A DNA stretch of 22,371 nt. Origin: a virus. The notes below the pieces were generated by a model. It searched no databases, was not told where the DNA came from, and saw nothing but the letters and a program-made list of their open reading frames with translations. The DNA lies in IMG/VR virus record IMGVR_UViG_3300000115_000138, positions 4,673-27,043 of that record. One strand, written 5' to 3'. The first letter of the stretch is position 1, and each line of letters starts with the position of its first letter. The position numbers were made by a program, and so were the translations under genes. This document shows, in pieces, positions 7,588 through 14,901 of this stretch.

Positions 7588-8016
7588 TTATTGAGAATTA
7601 ATTTCTATTTTTCTCGGACGCTGTTCTTCGGGTAGTTCCACTTTGAGTTTAATCACTAGTAGTCCATTGACGAATTCAGCTCCATCAACGACAACATGAT
7701 CTGCAAGTCGGAATGTTTCCACGAATTTCTTCGTAGTAATCCCTTTGTGAAGATACTCGGTAGTATCCTCTTCAGGGTTGCCCCGAATGACTAGAACACC
7801 AGGCTTTGCCTCGATATCTAGGTCTTTCTTTTTGTAACCACCAAGTGCAAATTCCATGGCGTATTCTGTGTCAGAATATTTTACAATATTGTGACGAGGA
7901 AAACCCTTCTCGTTTGCGCCAGCGGCAGTTAATCTTTCTATCTCATCCCAGACGTGGTCGAAACCAATGAAACGAGAGTGGGGGAACGAAAACACTTTAC
8001 TTCTTGTAGTAACCAT
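7588..8016 (-). CDS. hsp20: Hsp20 / alpha-crystallin small heat shock protein
   Basis: ATP-independent holdase chaperone, a marker gene of marine T4-like phages. I start it at ATG 8014-8016 (MVTTRSKVF, 142 residues) because AAGGAGAT sits 5-6 nt upstream; an ATG 27 bases further up has no such site. The N-terminal arm (about 1-45) carries FIGFDHVWDEIERL, typical of phage and bacterial IbpA-like proteins. The alpha-crystallin domain covers about 46-135, with YAMEFALGGYKKKDLDIEAK in its core, then VLVIRGNPE and FVETFRLADHV. NGLLVIKLKVELPEE matches the conserved G-x-L end of the domain. It is the first gene after its own promoter and leads a row of small ORFs. Confidence 0.95.
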   Translation of the reverse strand: MVTTRSKVFSFPHSRFIGFDHVWDEIERLTAAGANEKGFPRHNIVKYSDTEYAMEFALGGYKKKDLDIEAKPGVLVIRGNPEEDTTEYLHKGITTKKFVETFRLADHVVVDGAEFVNGLLVIKLKVELPEEQRPRKIEINSQ

Positions 8017-8060
8017 TGCTATCTCCTTATTTAATTTAAGCAAGATTGTTGTCTATCGTT

Positions 8061-8115
8061 CAGAATATTCTGCAACGACACTACTATATATACTACTTTT
8101 TTATAAGAATAGCAA
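8061..8115 (-). promoter_or_regulatory. Promoter and palindrome upstream of hsp20
   Basis: Minus-strand -35 TTGCTA (8110-8115), 17 bp spacer and -10 TATATA (8087-8092) predict a start near 8080 and a leader of about 64 nt. The leader contains a perfect 12 bp palindrome, CAGAATATTCTG (8061-8072), which could be an operator or a weak mRNA hairpin. The -10 lies in an alternating TA run, so its exact position is uncertain. Confidence 0.5.
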
Positions 8116-8120
8116 CAACT

Positions 8121-8528
8121 TTATACTTTGTTGCCTATGTTATATTTTGGACACAATTCCCATTCATCTTTTTCTTTATGGGAAATAATTTTGATTTGCC
8201 TAAGCGGAGCACACTCAGCGACTTTAGATTTGTCATCAATTTGCACAAGACCCCAATCAGAAAGCAGCTGCGCAATACTGTTGCGCCGAAGCAAATCGTT
8301 TTCTTCGAGGTTTGATTTTTTGCCATCTAATAAAAACAGTTCTTTAAAATGAACGATGAAGTACCTGCCCTGTTTATGGAGTATATGGCATGATTGAAAT
8401 AATTTGTTATCTTTCCGAGAAGCAACCCCAATTCGTGTTAAGGTTTCTCTTACTTTCAGGAAATCATCAGGTTCATTCAGCGTAACTTCCAGCATTTCTG
8501 CTGGGGTCCAAAGTTTATTTTCTTCCAC
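8121..8528 (-). CDS. regA: RegA translational repressor
   Basis: RNA-binding protein that represses translation of early phage mRNAs by binding near their start sites. The core closely follows T4 RegA (122 residues): LNEPDDFLKVRETLTRIG, QSCHILHKQGRYFIVHFKE, LLRRNSIAQLLSDWGL and EWELCPKYNIGN all have direct T4 counterparts. The frame opens at a GTG (8526-8528) with AAAGGTG about 8 nt upstream, giving 135 residues. The T4-equivalent start would be the ATG at 8493-8495 (MLEVTL), but that one has no clear ribosome binding site. The result is either an 11-residue N-terminal extension or an uncertain start. It overlaps the end of gp62, as in T4 where 62 and regA are neighbours. Confidence 0.95.
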   Translation of the reverse strand: MEENKLWTPAEMLEVTLNEPDDFLKVRETLTRIGVASRKDNKLFQSCHILHKQGRYFIVHFKELFLLDGKKSNLEENDLLRRNSIAQLLSDWGLVQIDDKSKVAECAPLRQIKIISHKEKDEWELCPKYNIGNKV

Positions 8529-8889
8529 CTTTATACACCTTTTTCTTAATTGTTGCTATTTGATCGGGTGTTAAAAGAGAAAGCACCGAATGTGCCTTTT
8601 CATTATTATATCCATAATACTCTTTTACTACTTCCAAATCATTTTCTTCGATCGGTTTCGCCCACTTGGAGAAACGTTTTCGTTTTCTGACTATATTTAG
8701 TAAAAAATGGAATTGAAGTTTATTATCAAGTTGGTGGTATCTGTTCATCTCATTCGCGACTGCAACAGTGTCGGGAAAGTAAGATAGTTGTCTATTGACG
8801 ATAAAGGGAAGATAACTTTTCTCAACATCATCATTCATAATATCAACTTTTGTGTAATTAACAGAATTAACAAAGTCAAATGGGTTCAT
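8515..8889 (-). CDS. 62: Clamp loader small subunit gp62
   Basis: Forms the clamp-loader complex with gp44 and loads gp45 onto primer-template. I start at ATG 8887-8889 (MNPFDFVNSVNYTK), preceded by AGGAAG at 5-6 nt; an ATG five codons upstream lacks a good site. The length is 124 residues, clearly shorter than T4 gp62 (187). The opening MNPFDFVNSVNYTKVDIM and the basic block RKRKRFSKWAKP are what identify it, with position next to regA and gp44. It overlaps the upstream membrane-protein gene by 14 bases and regA by 14 bases. The short length matches marine T4-like phages as I remember them, without a check. Confidence 0.85.
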   Translation of the reverse strand: MNPFDFVNSVNYTKVDIMNDDVEKSYLPFIVNRQLSYFPDTVAVANEMNRYHQLDNKLQFHFLLNIVRKRKRFSKWAKPIEENDLEVVKEYYGYNNEKAHSVLSLLTPDQIATIKKKVYKGGRK

Positions 8890-9877
8890 TATCACTTCCT
8901 GCATTATTTAATTTATCTGCTTGCTCTTGTGTCATTTTTTGACTCTTGAGCAATTCGCCTTTTTTGCTGCGCCACCCCAGCGGACTGGCATAAGCACCTT
9001 TCTTCAACCAATTTGGACCAACCTTCTTCTTAACAGGATTAACTGGAGTTTCCGGTTCGACCGGTTGTTCTCCTTTTGCTTGTCTGGTTGGGTCGTCCAT
9101 TATTAAAACTTCTTTAGTCTTAACGACTGATGGCGTTTCTTCTCTTCGTGTAACTATGCCTTTGGTACTAGCAATCAATAAAACAACTGCAAGCGGATCA
9201 AAGACGAATACAAGAGAGAGTATAACTGCCCTTACTGCTTTGTCGTAATAACTTGCTGCTTCTTCGCCATATACCAACTCAGCAATATATTTTATTGCTC
9301 CGATTTCTAACTCAAAGGCGATCTTCTCTTTCCTCAATTCTAACGCATTCTCTTCTAAGATGTCAAGCGAATCTGATATTTCTTCACGTGAAGATTCTAG
9401 TTGCAACCTCTCCCCTTTCTGCTCTTCTCTGGCGGCCAATCCTTTTGTGATATAACCACGAGAAATATATTCTTCAAGCGCAGCGTCCAGAGACTCTAGT
9501 TGGGTATCAATTGCTGATATTTTTCTGTTTTCTGAAGATATCTTTCTCTCGAGGTTCTCAAGTTTCACATCATTATTTGATGATTTAGTTTCTTGTTCGA
9601 GATGCGCTTTAGACAGATATCCAAAAATGCCCATGCTAGTAATAAACATCAAGACAATTACTGCGCTGGTCAGATATGTCTTGATAGGAATACTAATTCT
9701 TTTCCATTCAAGGTGCAACCATGCAGCAGTAACTAACTTACCAACCTCTAACGATCCTGCCATTACTATCACTGACCAATATGCACCAGGAAATATCGTA
9801 GATAATCCGACGATAGAGAAAAATGCGGCAATCGCTGCTAAAGTGATTGATGTTATAAATGCGAGATAATTAATCAT
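8876..9877 (-). CDS. Membrane protein with central coiled coil, between gp44 and gp62
   Basis: 333 residues, function unknown. Predicted membrane helices lie at about 5-27, 33-54, 66-88 and 215-238. Residues about 93-200 are rich in Glu, Lys, Ser and Leu with heptad character and should form a long coiled coil or helical hairpin. After helix 4 comes a Pro/Lys-rich soluble tail (EQPVEPETPVNPVKKKVGP and beyond). GSLEVGKLVTAAWLH and VFDPLAVVLLIAS are the most conserved-looking membrane stretches. The ATG overlaps the gp44 stop by one base (TAATG) and the 3' end overlaps gp62, so it is co-translated with the clamp loader. I infer a membrane-linked role during replication or host takeover, not a proven one. 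Confidence 0.8.
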   Translation of the reverse strand: MINYLAFITSITLAAIAAFFSIVGLSTIFPGAYWSVIVMAGSLEVGKLVTAAWLHLEWKRISIPIKTYLTSAVIVLMFITSMGIFGYLSKAHLEQETKSSNNDVKLENLERKISSENRKISAIDTQLESLDAALEEYISRGYITKGLAAREEQKGERLQLESSREEISDSLDILEENALELRKEKIAFELEIGAIKYIAELVYGEEAASYYDKAVRAVILSLVFVFDPLAVVLLIASTKGIVTRREETPSVVKTKEVLIMDDPTRQAKGEQPVEPETPVNPVKKKVGPNWLKKGAYASPLGWRSKKGELLKSQKMTQEQADKLNNAGSDNEPI

Positions 9878-9892
9878 TACCTCATATTTATA
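9877..9892 (-). promoter_or_regulatory. T4 late promoter match (TATAAATA) at the end of gp44
   Basis: Exact TATAAATA on the minus strand at 9885-9892, overlapping the last codons of gp44. With the octamer at -13 to -6, +1 would be 9879, two bases before the ATG of the membrane-protein gene. It may be chance, since it encodes N-I-N, but the position is suggestive of late expression of that gene. Confidence 0.35.
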
Positions 9893-10812
9893 TTCGCCAT
9901 GACCTCAGTTAGACACGCAACCACATTTAATTCATGGTCTGCAACAAATGCATTCTTATACTGATAATCTGCTAAGATCAATACAAGTTGCGGAATTGAT
10001 GCAGGGTCAACCTTCTCATACATATTATCATATATGCTGCGAAATATAGAAGAAGCGTCAACATCAATATTGTTGACAACCCATGTTCTCATTTTCTTAA
10101 AGTCTTTTTCTTTAAGAGTTTTGAATAAGAGTTCATAGTTTGAACTCTCTGAGTTTACTGTGATATCAAGAATACCGCCAACAGACGCTCGTTGTATTTC
10201 ATTAAGCACTCGACGCCAATCAGGTGCATGCTTCATTATTAGATCAGCAACAGGTTTTACTTGATCCGTCGCAACAATATTCTCTTTACTAAGAATATCC
10301 ATTGTGCGTTTCAAAAACTGCTCGCACAATATTGCCATGTCTTTCTTAGATGTATTGAATTCATATACACCACACCGAGAATGGAGGGGTTCAATGATTC
10401 TATTCTTGAAGTTACAGGTGAGAATGAATCGGCAGTTATCTGAAAACTCTTCGATGAACCCACGCAAGGCAGGTTGTGTCGATTGAGGATTCAGATAATC
10501 TGCCTCATCAAGGATGACGACTTTAAAATCGCCTTGTAGGGAAACTGATGACGCGAAACGTTTGATTTTGCCTCGCAGTGTATCAATGTTGCCTTCTTCA
10601 GAACCGTTGACTACGATATAGTCTAGATTCAATTCGTTACAAAGTGCTTTTGCAACAGTTGTTTTGCCAGTACCGGCACTACCGGTAAATAACATATTGG
10701 GCAATTCACCACTAGAAACCATGTCTTTAAATGTTTTCTTCAGTTTGGGTGTAAGAATAACATCTTCAATTGCCCGTGGTCTGTACTTCTCAACAAGTAG
10801 AAACGAATCCAT
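9877..10812 (-). CDS. 44: Clamp loader large subunit gp44 (AAA+ ATPase)
   Basis: ATPase motor of the clamp loader; opens the gp45 ring with gp62. It has 311 residues against 319 in T4. It begins SFLLVEKYRPRAIEDVIL, the RFC/clamp-loader box with EKYRP. Walker A is GSAGTGKT at 44-51, Walker B VVILDEAD at about 98-105, sensor 1 FILTCNF at about 129-135 and the SRC arginine-finger motif at 145-147 (LHSRCGVYEF). The C-terminal helical collar follows. The ATG has GGAGT about 6 nt upstream. It is the first gene after a terminator and a likely promoter. Confidence 0.96.
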   Translation of the reverse strand: MDSFLLVEKYRPRAIEDVILTPKLKKTFKDMVSSGELPNMLFTGSAGTGKTTVAKALCNELNLDYIVVNGSEEGNIDTLRGKIKRFASSVSLQGDFKVVILDEADYLNPQSTQPALRGFIEEFSDNCRFILTCNFKNRIIEPLHSRCGVYEFNTSKKDMAILCEQFLKRTMDILSKENIVATDQVKPVADLIMKHAPDWRRVLNEIQRASVGGILDITVNSESSNYELLFKTLKEKDFKKMRTWVVNNIDVDASSIFRSIYDNMYEKVDPASIPQLVLILADYQYKNAFVADHELNVVACLTEVMANINMR

Positions 10813-10831
10813 AATTACTCCTAAACATAAT

Positions 10832-10860
10832 ATAATATACTAAAAAGCGCGACAGGGCAA
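10832..10860 (-). promoter_or_regulatory. Possible promoter for gp44
   Basis: Minus-strand TTGCCC (10855-10860), 17 bp spacer and TATTAT (10832-10837). The -35 overlaps the stem-loop of the upstream terminator, so folding of the DNA or RNA cannot be separated from promoter function by eye. The AT-rich run just before the gp44 ribosome binding site allows other -10 choices. Confidence 0.35.
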
Positions 10861-10871
10861 GCCCTGTCGCT
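10841..10871 (-). terminator. Intrinsic terminator after the clamp operon
   Basis: Perfect inverted repeat GCGACAGGGC / GCCCTGTCGC (10849-10858 and 10861-10870) with a 2-base centre, followed on the minus strand by GC and a run of five T. It ends the 83-aa, gp45, 71-aa transcript before gp44. The short centre means the RNA loop would open to about 4-6 nt. Confidence 0.8.
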
Positions 10872-10895
10872 ATTCAACAACGGAGTAATTGAAAT

Positions 10896-11111
10896 TTATT
10901 CTACCGGAGCAGGGTCTTCAAAACCAAACTCGGATTGGGTATTTTCTACTAGTTGAATCATTGCGATACATTGATCGCGCAGTTGTCCAATTGTTGCAAG
11001 TTCTTCGCCGCGAAATCCGCCGCGGCCGGCAACGGTGTCAATAACCGCAACAGTGCTTCGCGTGATTCTATTTGCGAGATCTGTCATCTCTTCAATTTGT
11101 TCATTTTCCAT
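10896..11111 (-). CDS. 71-residue protein, paralogue of the 83-residue protein upstream of gp45
   Basis: Unknown function. The core DLANRITRSTVAVIDTVAGR followed by GGFRGEELATIGQLRDQ shares the pattern R-G-x-x-[KR]-G-E-E-L-x-x-[IV]-G-x-[LF]-R with the protein at 11813-12064. It is predicted to be two amphipathic helices around a Gly-rich turn, with an acidic tail. The ATG has GGAGAATAG upstream, within the last codons of gp45, so it is coupled to the clamp gene and is followed by a terminator. Its fixed place next to the clamp suggests a replisome accessory, but nothing in the sequence shows a partner. Confidence 0.75.
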   Translation of the reverse strand: MENEQIEEMTDLANRITRSTVAVIDTVAGRGGFRGEELATIGQLRDQCIAMIQLVENTQSEFGFEDPAPVE

Positions 11112-11114
11112 TAT

Positions 11115-11789
11115 CTATTCTCCGTATGAACTTGATTTTTCTAGAGCACACCAGTATTCAACTGACGTTTCTTTATTAACAAAGTGTGATATTAATTTAG
11201 AAGAAATATTAACCTGATAATCTCCATCAATCATTTTAAGATTACGGATGTCGAAAATAAAATTAAAGTCTTCTTGCTCAAACGTTCCATCAACATCGAT
11301 AGAAAACGCATTTGAGGTTTTATCATTATTATCTAGAACCGAAAGGCGAAGAACATTATCATTTACTGTGATTGACATCTCAGTATGTCCTAAGACGGAT
11401 GATGCCTTTCTGACCTTGCCCAAAGTTGCTTGTGTCAAGGTAAAAGAAACATCTGTCGAAGGCATTTTAACATCCTTCGCCGGTTTGGTCAATACTTCGA
11501 GATCAGAATAAAAATACTTAATTCTAGACGTACCAACAAAGTCACCAACCACCACATAGTTCTCTTCGAACTGTAGGCTTGGTTGATCGACTAATGACAG
11601 CACACTTAGAAACTCATTAAGATCATACACGCCGAACGTTAATGGAAATTCCACGTCTAGCGTTGACGAACTTAATAAGTTTCTTGCCTCTGAAATCGTT
11701 TTGAGAGTATTGCCCTCGGTAATAACTATGTTTGGATTAATCGATGCATAGTTCCTAAGAACCTGCATCGTAGTTTCAGTAAGTTGCAT
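11115..11789 (-). CDS. 45: Sliding clamp gp45
   Basis: Trimeric DNA clamp: processivity factor for gp43 and mobile activator of late transcription through gp55. It has 224 residues against 228 in T4. Opening MQLTETTMQVLRNYASINPN and then ITEGNTLKTISEARNLL match the gp45 N-terminal domain, and the end carries NISSKLISHF and YWCALEKSSSYGE, as in T4-type clamps. There are no enzymatic motifs, as expected. A weak GGAA lies about 9 nt before the ATG. It sits between two copies of a small paralogous protein. Confidence 0.93.
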   Translation of the reverse strand: MQLTETTMQVLRNYASINPNIVITEGNTLKTISEARNLLSSSTLDVEFPLTFGVYDLNEFLSVLSLVDQPSLQFEENYVVVGDFVGTSRIKYFYSDLEVLTKPAKDVKMPSTDVSFTLTQATLGKVRKASSVLGHTEMSITVNDNVLRLSVLDNNDKTSNAFSIDVDGTFEQEDFNFIFDIRNLKMIDGDYQVNISSKLISHFVNKETSVEYWCALEKSSSYGE

Positions 11790-11812
11790 AATATAGTTCC
11801 AAAAAGTTTTTG

Positions 11813-12064
11813 TTACTCAGCAGCAGGTTCGTCTGCCGTGGGTGCTTCAGCATCAGTTTCTTGCGGGGGTGTACTTGCTTGAACGAAAGCGGCGAGGCGG
11901 TTTCGGAAACTGCCAACCATTTCAAGTTCTTCACCTTTCACAGCACCACGCTGACTCATTACATCAATAAAATTGACAGCATTAGCGATATCCACCAAAG
12001 AAAGACCCACTTCTTGTGGGGCATCTACTGCTTCTTCTACTACTACATCTTCTACTTCACTCAT
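11813..12064 (-). CDS. 83-residue acidic protein upstream of gp45, paralogue of the 71-residue protein
   Basis: Unknown function. The central LVDIANAVNFIDVMSQRG followed by AVKGEELEMVGSFRNRLAAFV shares the R-G-x-x-[KR]-G-E-E-L-x-x-[IV]-G-x-[LF]-R core with the protein at 10896-11111. Both ends are acidic and low-complexity (VEDVVVEEAVDAP and ETDAEAPTADEPAAE). The ATG has AGGAGT about 7 nt upstream. It is the first gene behind the best sigma-70 promoter of the window, so it should be among the strongly made early or middle proteins. Confidence 0.8.
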   Translation of the reverse strand: MSEVEDVVVEEAVDAPQEVGLSLVDIANAVNFIDVMSQRGAVKGEELEMVGSFRNRLAAFVQASTPPQETDAEAPTADEPAAE

Positions 12065-12099
12065 TATTTACTCCTATTGTTTTAAACGAGATTACATCT

Positions 12100-12128
12100 A
12101 TTGTACTACATTGTATACCCAATGTCAA
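12100..12128 (-). promoter_or_regulatory. Consensus sigma-70 promoter for the clamp operon
   Basis: Minus-strand -35 TTGACA (12123-12128, perfect consensus), 17 bp spacer and -10 TACAAT (12100-12105). The -35 overlaps the gp46 stop codon. Predicted start near 12093 gives a 29-nt leader with AGGAGT before the ATG at 12064. Confidence 0.85.
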
Positions 12129-13831
12129 GCCAACTTACTAAAGTTTTTATGTTTGATGAATTCTAATTTTTTCTCAAACTTAGTCTCTAGTAATTCGCCC
12201 TTATGGGAAATTACAAAGGTATTTGTATCTATACCTAAAGTATCTAGTATTTTCAGAAGATTTTCAACACCATCTGCGTCCATAGAGGAGTCGAAAGTTT
12301 CATCTAAAATTAATAGATTAGTTGATATACTATTCTTCATTTTGGCAATTTGCCGCCATGTAAATAGTAACGCCAAATCGATACGCTGTTTTTCACCTTC
12401 GCTGAAAGAATCATACGAAAATGCATCGCGGTGGCGTGACCGAATGGTTTCTTTGAAAGACTCATCCAGGTCAAAGTGGACATAAAAGTCTAAAATTTGT
12501 AAGTACTGGTTAGTCAGTTTATTAATCACCGGCAGGTACTGCTTAATGATTTTGGTCTTGATACCAGTATCTTTTAATAATTCTGTTATAACTTGATTGT
12601 ATTCTCTCTCTTCGGCAAGAGTTAGTTTTGTGTCTGTGAGATCGCTTTGCTGACTTTCGAAACCGATGAGAGAATCTCGTGCTTCTTGCAAGCTATGTAC
12701 ACCTGTTTGGAGTTGGGATAACTCACTCTGTAAAGAAGTAATTCGTCTTTGTGTCCAAGAGATTTTTTCTTTGATTGTGTTGACACCATTGCGTTTCTCA
12801 ATTTCTGTGTCAATCGATTCTTGAAGATTCTCTTTATCATTAGTCAACTTTCCTATTTGGTGTTCGCATTGCTGTCTTGCTTCTTCGAGTTCGTCCCACT
12901 TGTCTTTGGCGTTCTGTACCTTATCCAATCGGAAGGAGGGTTCGATGGCTTGCTGACAGGTGGGGCAGTCTTCGTTGTCTTCATAAAATAAAATCTCTTT
13001 ATTGGTTTTATTTTGTTTAGAGTTGAACTGGAAAACGTACTTACCCATCTCATTGATTTTAGAATCTAATTTAGATTGATGAGACTGAAGTTCAGATAAG
13101 ACACTATTTTCCCAACTAGTTACTTGGGTGTTAAGGCGGGCCAACTCTGCTTCTTCTTCGGCAATCAATTCTATTTTTTCTTGCTTTGCAGACTCAGAGA
13201 TTTTTGTTAACTCGCAAAGATGTTTTTTCTGCGAGTTTATTTTAGTTTTGACAACCTCCAGTTGGTGATTGTTTTCGACAATTCTTTCTTTCAACGTAGA
13301 AACTTTATCTCTTAAAATGCCGTTCATCTTAGAGAAAACATTAATGTCTAATAGATCTTCGATTATTTCTCTTCTGGTGCTAGCAGGCAACTGCATAAAA
13401 GGAATAAACGAGGAACTACCAAGAACAACAATTTGGTGAAAAGATTTATGATTGAGTTTTAAGATATTTTGCTCGAGTATTTTTTGATACTCTTTGTTGT
13501 GCGAGTCTTGATTCAACAACTCTTGGTCTCTCCAGATCTCAAAGATAACTGGTTTTAACCCTCGAATGATCTTAAAGTTATGACCGTAAGCAGCAAATTC
13601 AACCTCGACGTGCATACCCTTATTATTAATGCTATTAATCAGCTGCGCTTTGTTAATGTTTCTATGCCCTTTGCCAAAAAGAGCAAACGACAGCGCGTCA
13701 AGCATAGTCGATTTTCCGGCACCGTTTTGTCCAACAATCAAAGTTGTTCGATCACCAGAAAGATTGATTTCTGTGAAATTATCGCCTGTGGATAAAAAAT
13801 TCTTATACCGCAGTTTACTAAAATTGATCAC
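12125..13831 (-). CDS. 46: Recombination endonuclease subunit gp46 (SbcC/Rad50-like)
   Basis: ATPase subunit of the gp46/47 complex that resects DNA ends and degrades host DNA. It has 568 residues against 560 in T4. Walker A is GQNGAGKST at 34-42. Two long coiled coils (about 170-280 and 310-400) flank a zinc hook CPTC at 289-292. The ABC signature SFSEGEKQR is at 475-483, Walker B LLILDETFDS at 506-515, and the His switch ISHKGE at about 541-546. It starts with GTG (13829-13831), overlapping the gp47 stop by 4 bases (GTGA), with GGAG upstream. All functional motifs are present. Confidence 0.96.
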   Translation of the reverse strand: MINFSKLRYKNFLSTGDNFTEINLSGDRTTLIVGQNGAGKSTMLDALSFALFGKGHRNINKAQLINSINNKGMHVEVEFAAYGHNFKIIRGLKPVIFEIWRDQELLNQDSHNKEYQKILEQNILKLNHKSFHQIVVLGSSSFIPFMQLPASTRREIIEDLLDINVFSKMNGILRDKVSTLKERIVENNHQLEVVKTKINSQKKHLCELTKISESAKQEKIELIAEEEAELARLNTQVTSWENSVLSELQSHQSKLDSKINEMGKYVFQFNSKQNKTNKEILFYEDNEDCPTCQQAIEPSFRLDKVQNAKDKWDELEEARQQCEHQIGKLTNDKENLQESIDTEIEKRNGVNTIKEKISWTQRRITSLQSELSQLQTGVHSLQEARDSLIGFESQQSDLTDTKLTLAEEREYNQVITELLKDTGIKTKIIKQYLPVINKLTNQYLQILDFYVHFDLDESFKETIRSRHRDAFSYDSFSEGEKQRIDLALLFTWRQIAKMKNSISTNLLILDETFDSSMDADGVENLLKILDTLGIDTNTFVISHKGELLETKFEKKLEFIKHKNFSKLA

Positions 13832-14898
13832 GCAATCTCCAACGTTTGTGCTTCAACCATCAGTTCGTGTACTTGATTTTTAATGCGATCTTTATCAAGG
13901 TCAGTATCAACCGCATCAATATAAGTATATAATAATTTTTCTGTATTATCAACACTTATATTTTCATCGTCTACATTGCTTCCTGTAAAGTCTTGGAATG
14001 TCTCGGCGATTTGTAACCCAAAGATTTTTCGCGAATTAATTCTATCAACGAACTTCTCAAACTCTACTGGATTTGATTTATTAACAACAATAAGTTTAAC
14101 GAAATTATTATCAAGTTTAGATAGGTTTTGAGTTACCAGTTTGTGCGCGTTCTCTCCTGTATCATCATAGTATAGTTTGGTAAAGATAGTATGAGGGTTT
14201 TCGATTGCTTCCAATTCGCGAGTTTCTGTATCTAAGACATGAAAATATTTGCGGTCGTCACAATCGCCCCAGAAGAATTGCATCTGAGACCCAAGATAAT
14301 GTATGTTGTCATTCTTAGACTTAGTGTGGTAATGCCCCGAGAGCACTGCCTCGAACTTCGAGAAGGCGTTTGCACTCATACCCCCAACCGACTTAACACC
14401 TTTTTGCATCTCAAACCCTGCGAGCTCGAGATGCGCTGCTATTACCTCGGCAGTACAGTTCTTAATAAACTGCATTGTCTTCTCTTCGTTCTCTGGGTTT
14501 ATCCACGGAATAAGAGCAACATTAAGACTGCCGTACTGGATCACTTCGGGTTTTTCAATGATACGAACCTCGTTCATATAGTGACCAAGGAGTTCTTTGA
14601 GAGCGTTTAACTTATTGGTATTTTTGTAGTAGACATCATGATTTCCTGGTATAATATCCATATGAATACCACGATCCCTAAGTACATCAAGGAAAATACG
14701 GCGGTTGTGGTTAAGTGCTTTAAAATTGATCGAAGTACGGTTTTCATAATAGTCTCCAAGGTGCAAGATCTTTTTGATACCGTGTTCTTCAAGGTATGGA
14801 AAGAAAACATCACGATAGAATTTCTCTTGATAATCCATGAAGATTTCTGATGAGTTTCTCACGCCTGTATGCGTGTCGTTCAGTATTGCTACCTTCAT
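13828..14898 (-). CDS. 47: Recombination endonuclease subunit gp47 (SbcD/Mre11-like)
   Basis: Metallophosphoesterase nuclease partner of gp46. It has 356 residues against 339 in T4. The phosphoesterase motifs are in order: NDTH at 7-10 (D8, H10), GDYYENR at 48-54, PGNHD at 84-88, AAHLE at 154-158 and GHYH at 188-191, giving a complete two-metal site. The remaining C-terminal part would bind gp46. The ATG lies 3 bases after the gp55 stop with only a weak GTGGG upstream. The gene order 55-47-46-45-44-62-regA-43 parallels the T4 replication cluster, with small insertions. Confidence 0.96.
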   Translation of the reverse strand: MKVAILNDTHTGVRNSSEIFMDYQEKFYRDVFFPYLEEHGIKKILHLGDYYENRTSINFKALNHNRRIFLDVLRDRGIHMDIIPGNHDVYYKNTNKLNALKELLGHYMNEVRIIEKPEVIQYGSLNVALIPWINPENEEKTMQFIKNCTAEVIAAHLELAGFEMQKGVKSVGGMSANAFSKFEAVLSGHYHTKSKNDNIHYLGSQMQFFWGDCDDRKYFHVLDTETRELEAIENPHTIFTKLYYDDTGENAHKLVTQNLSKLDNNFVKLIVVNKSNPVEFEKFVDRINSRKIFGLQIAETFQDFTGSNVDDENISVDNTEKLLYTYIDAVDTDLDKDRIKNQVHELMVEAQTLEIA

Positions 14899-14901
14899 AT
14901 A

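Noticed and set aside
11810-12485. Long plus-strand ORFs opposite the 83-residue gene and gp46
   Set aside because: Antisense to well-supported genes, no ribosome binding sites, and biased composition expected from the opposite strand.
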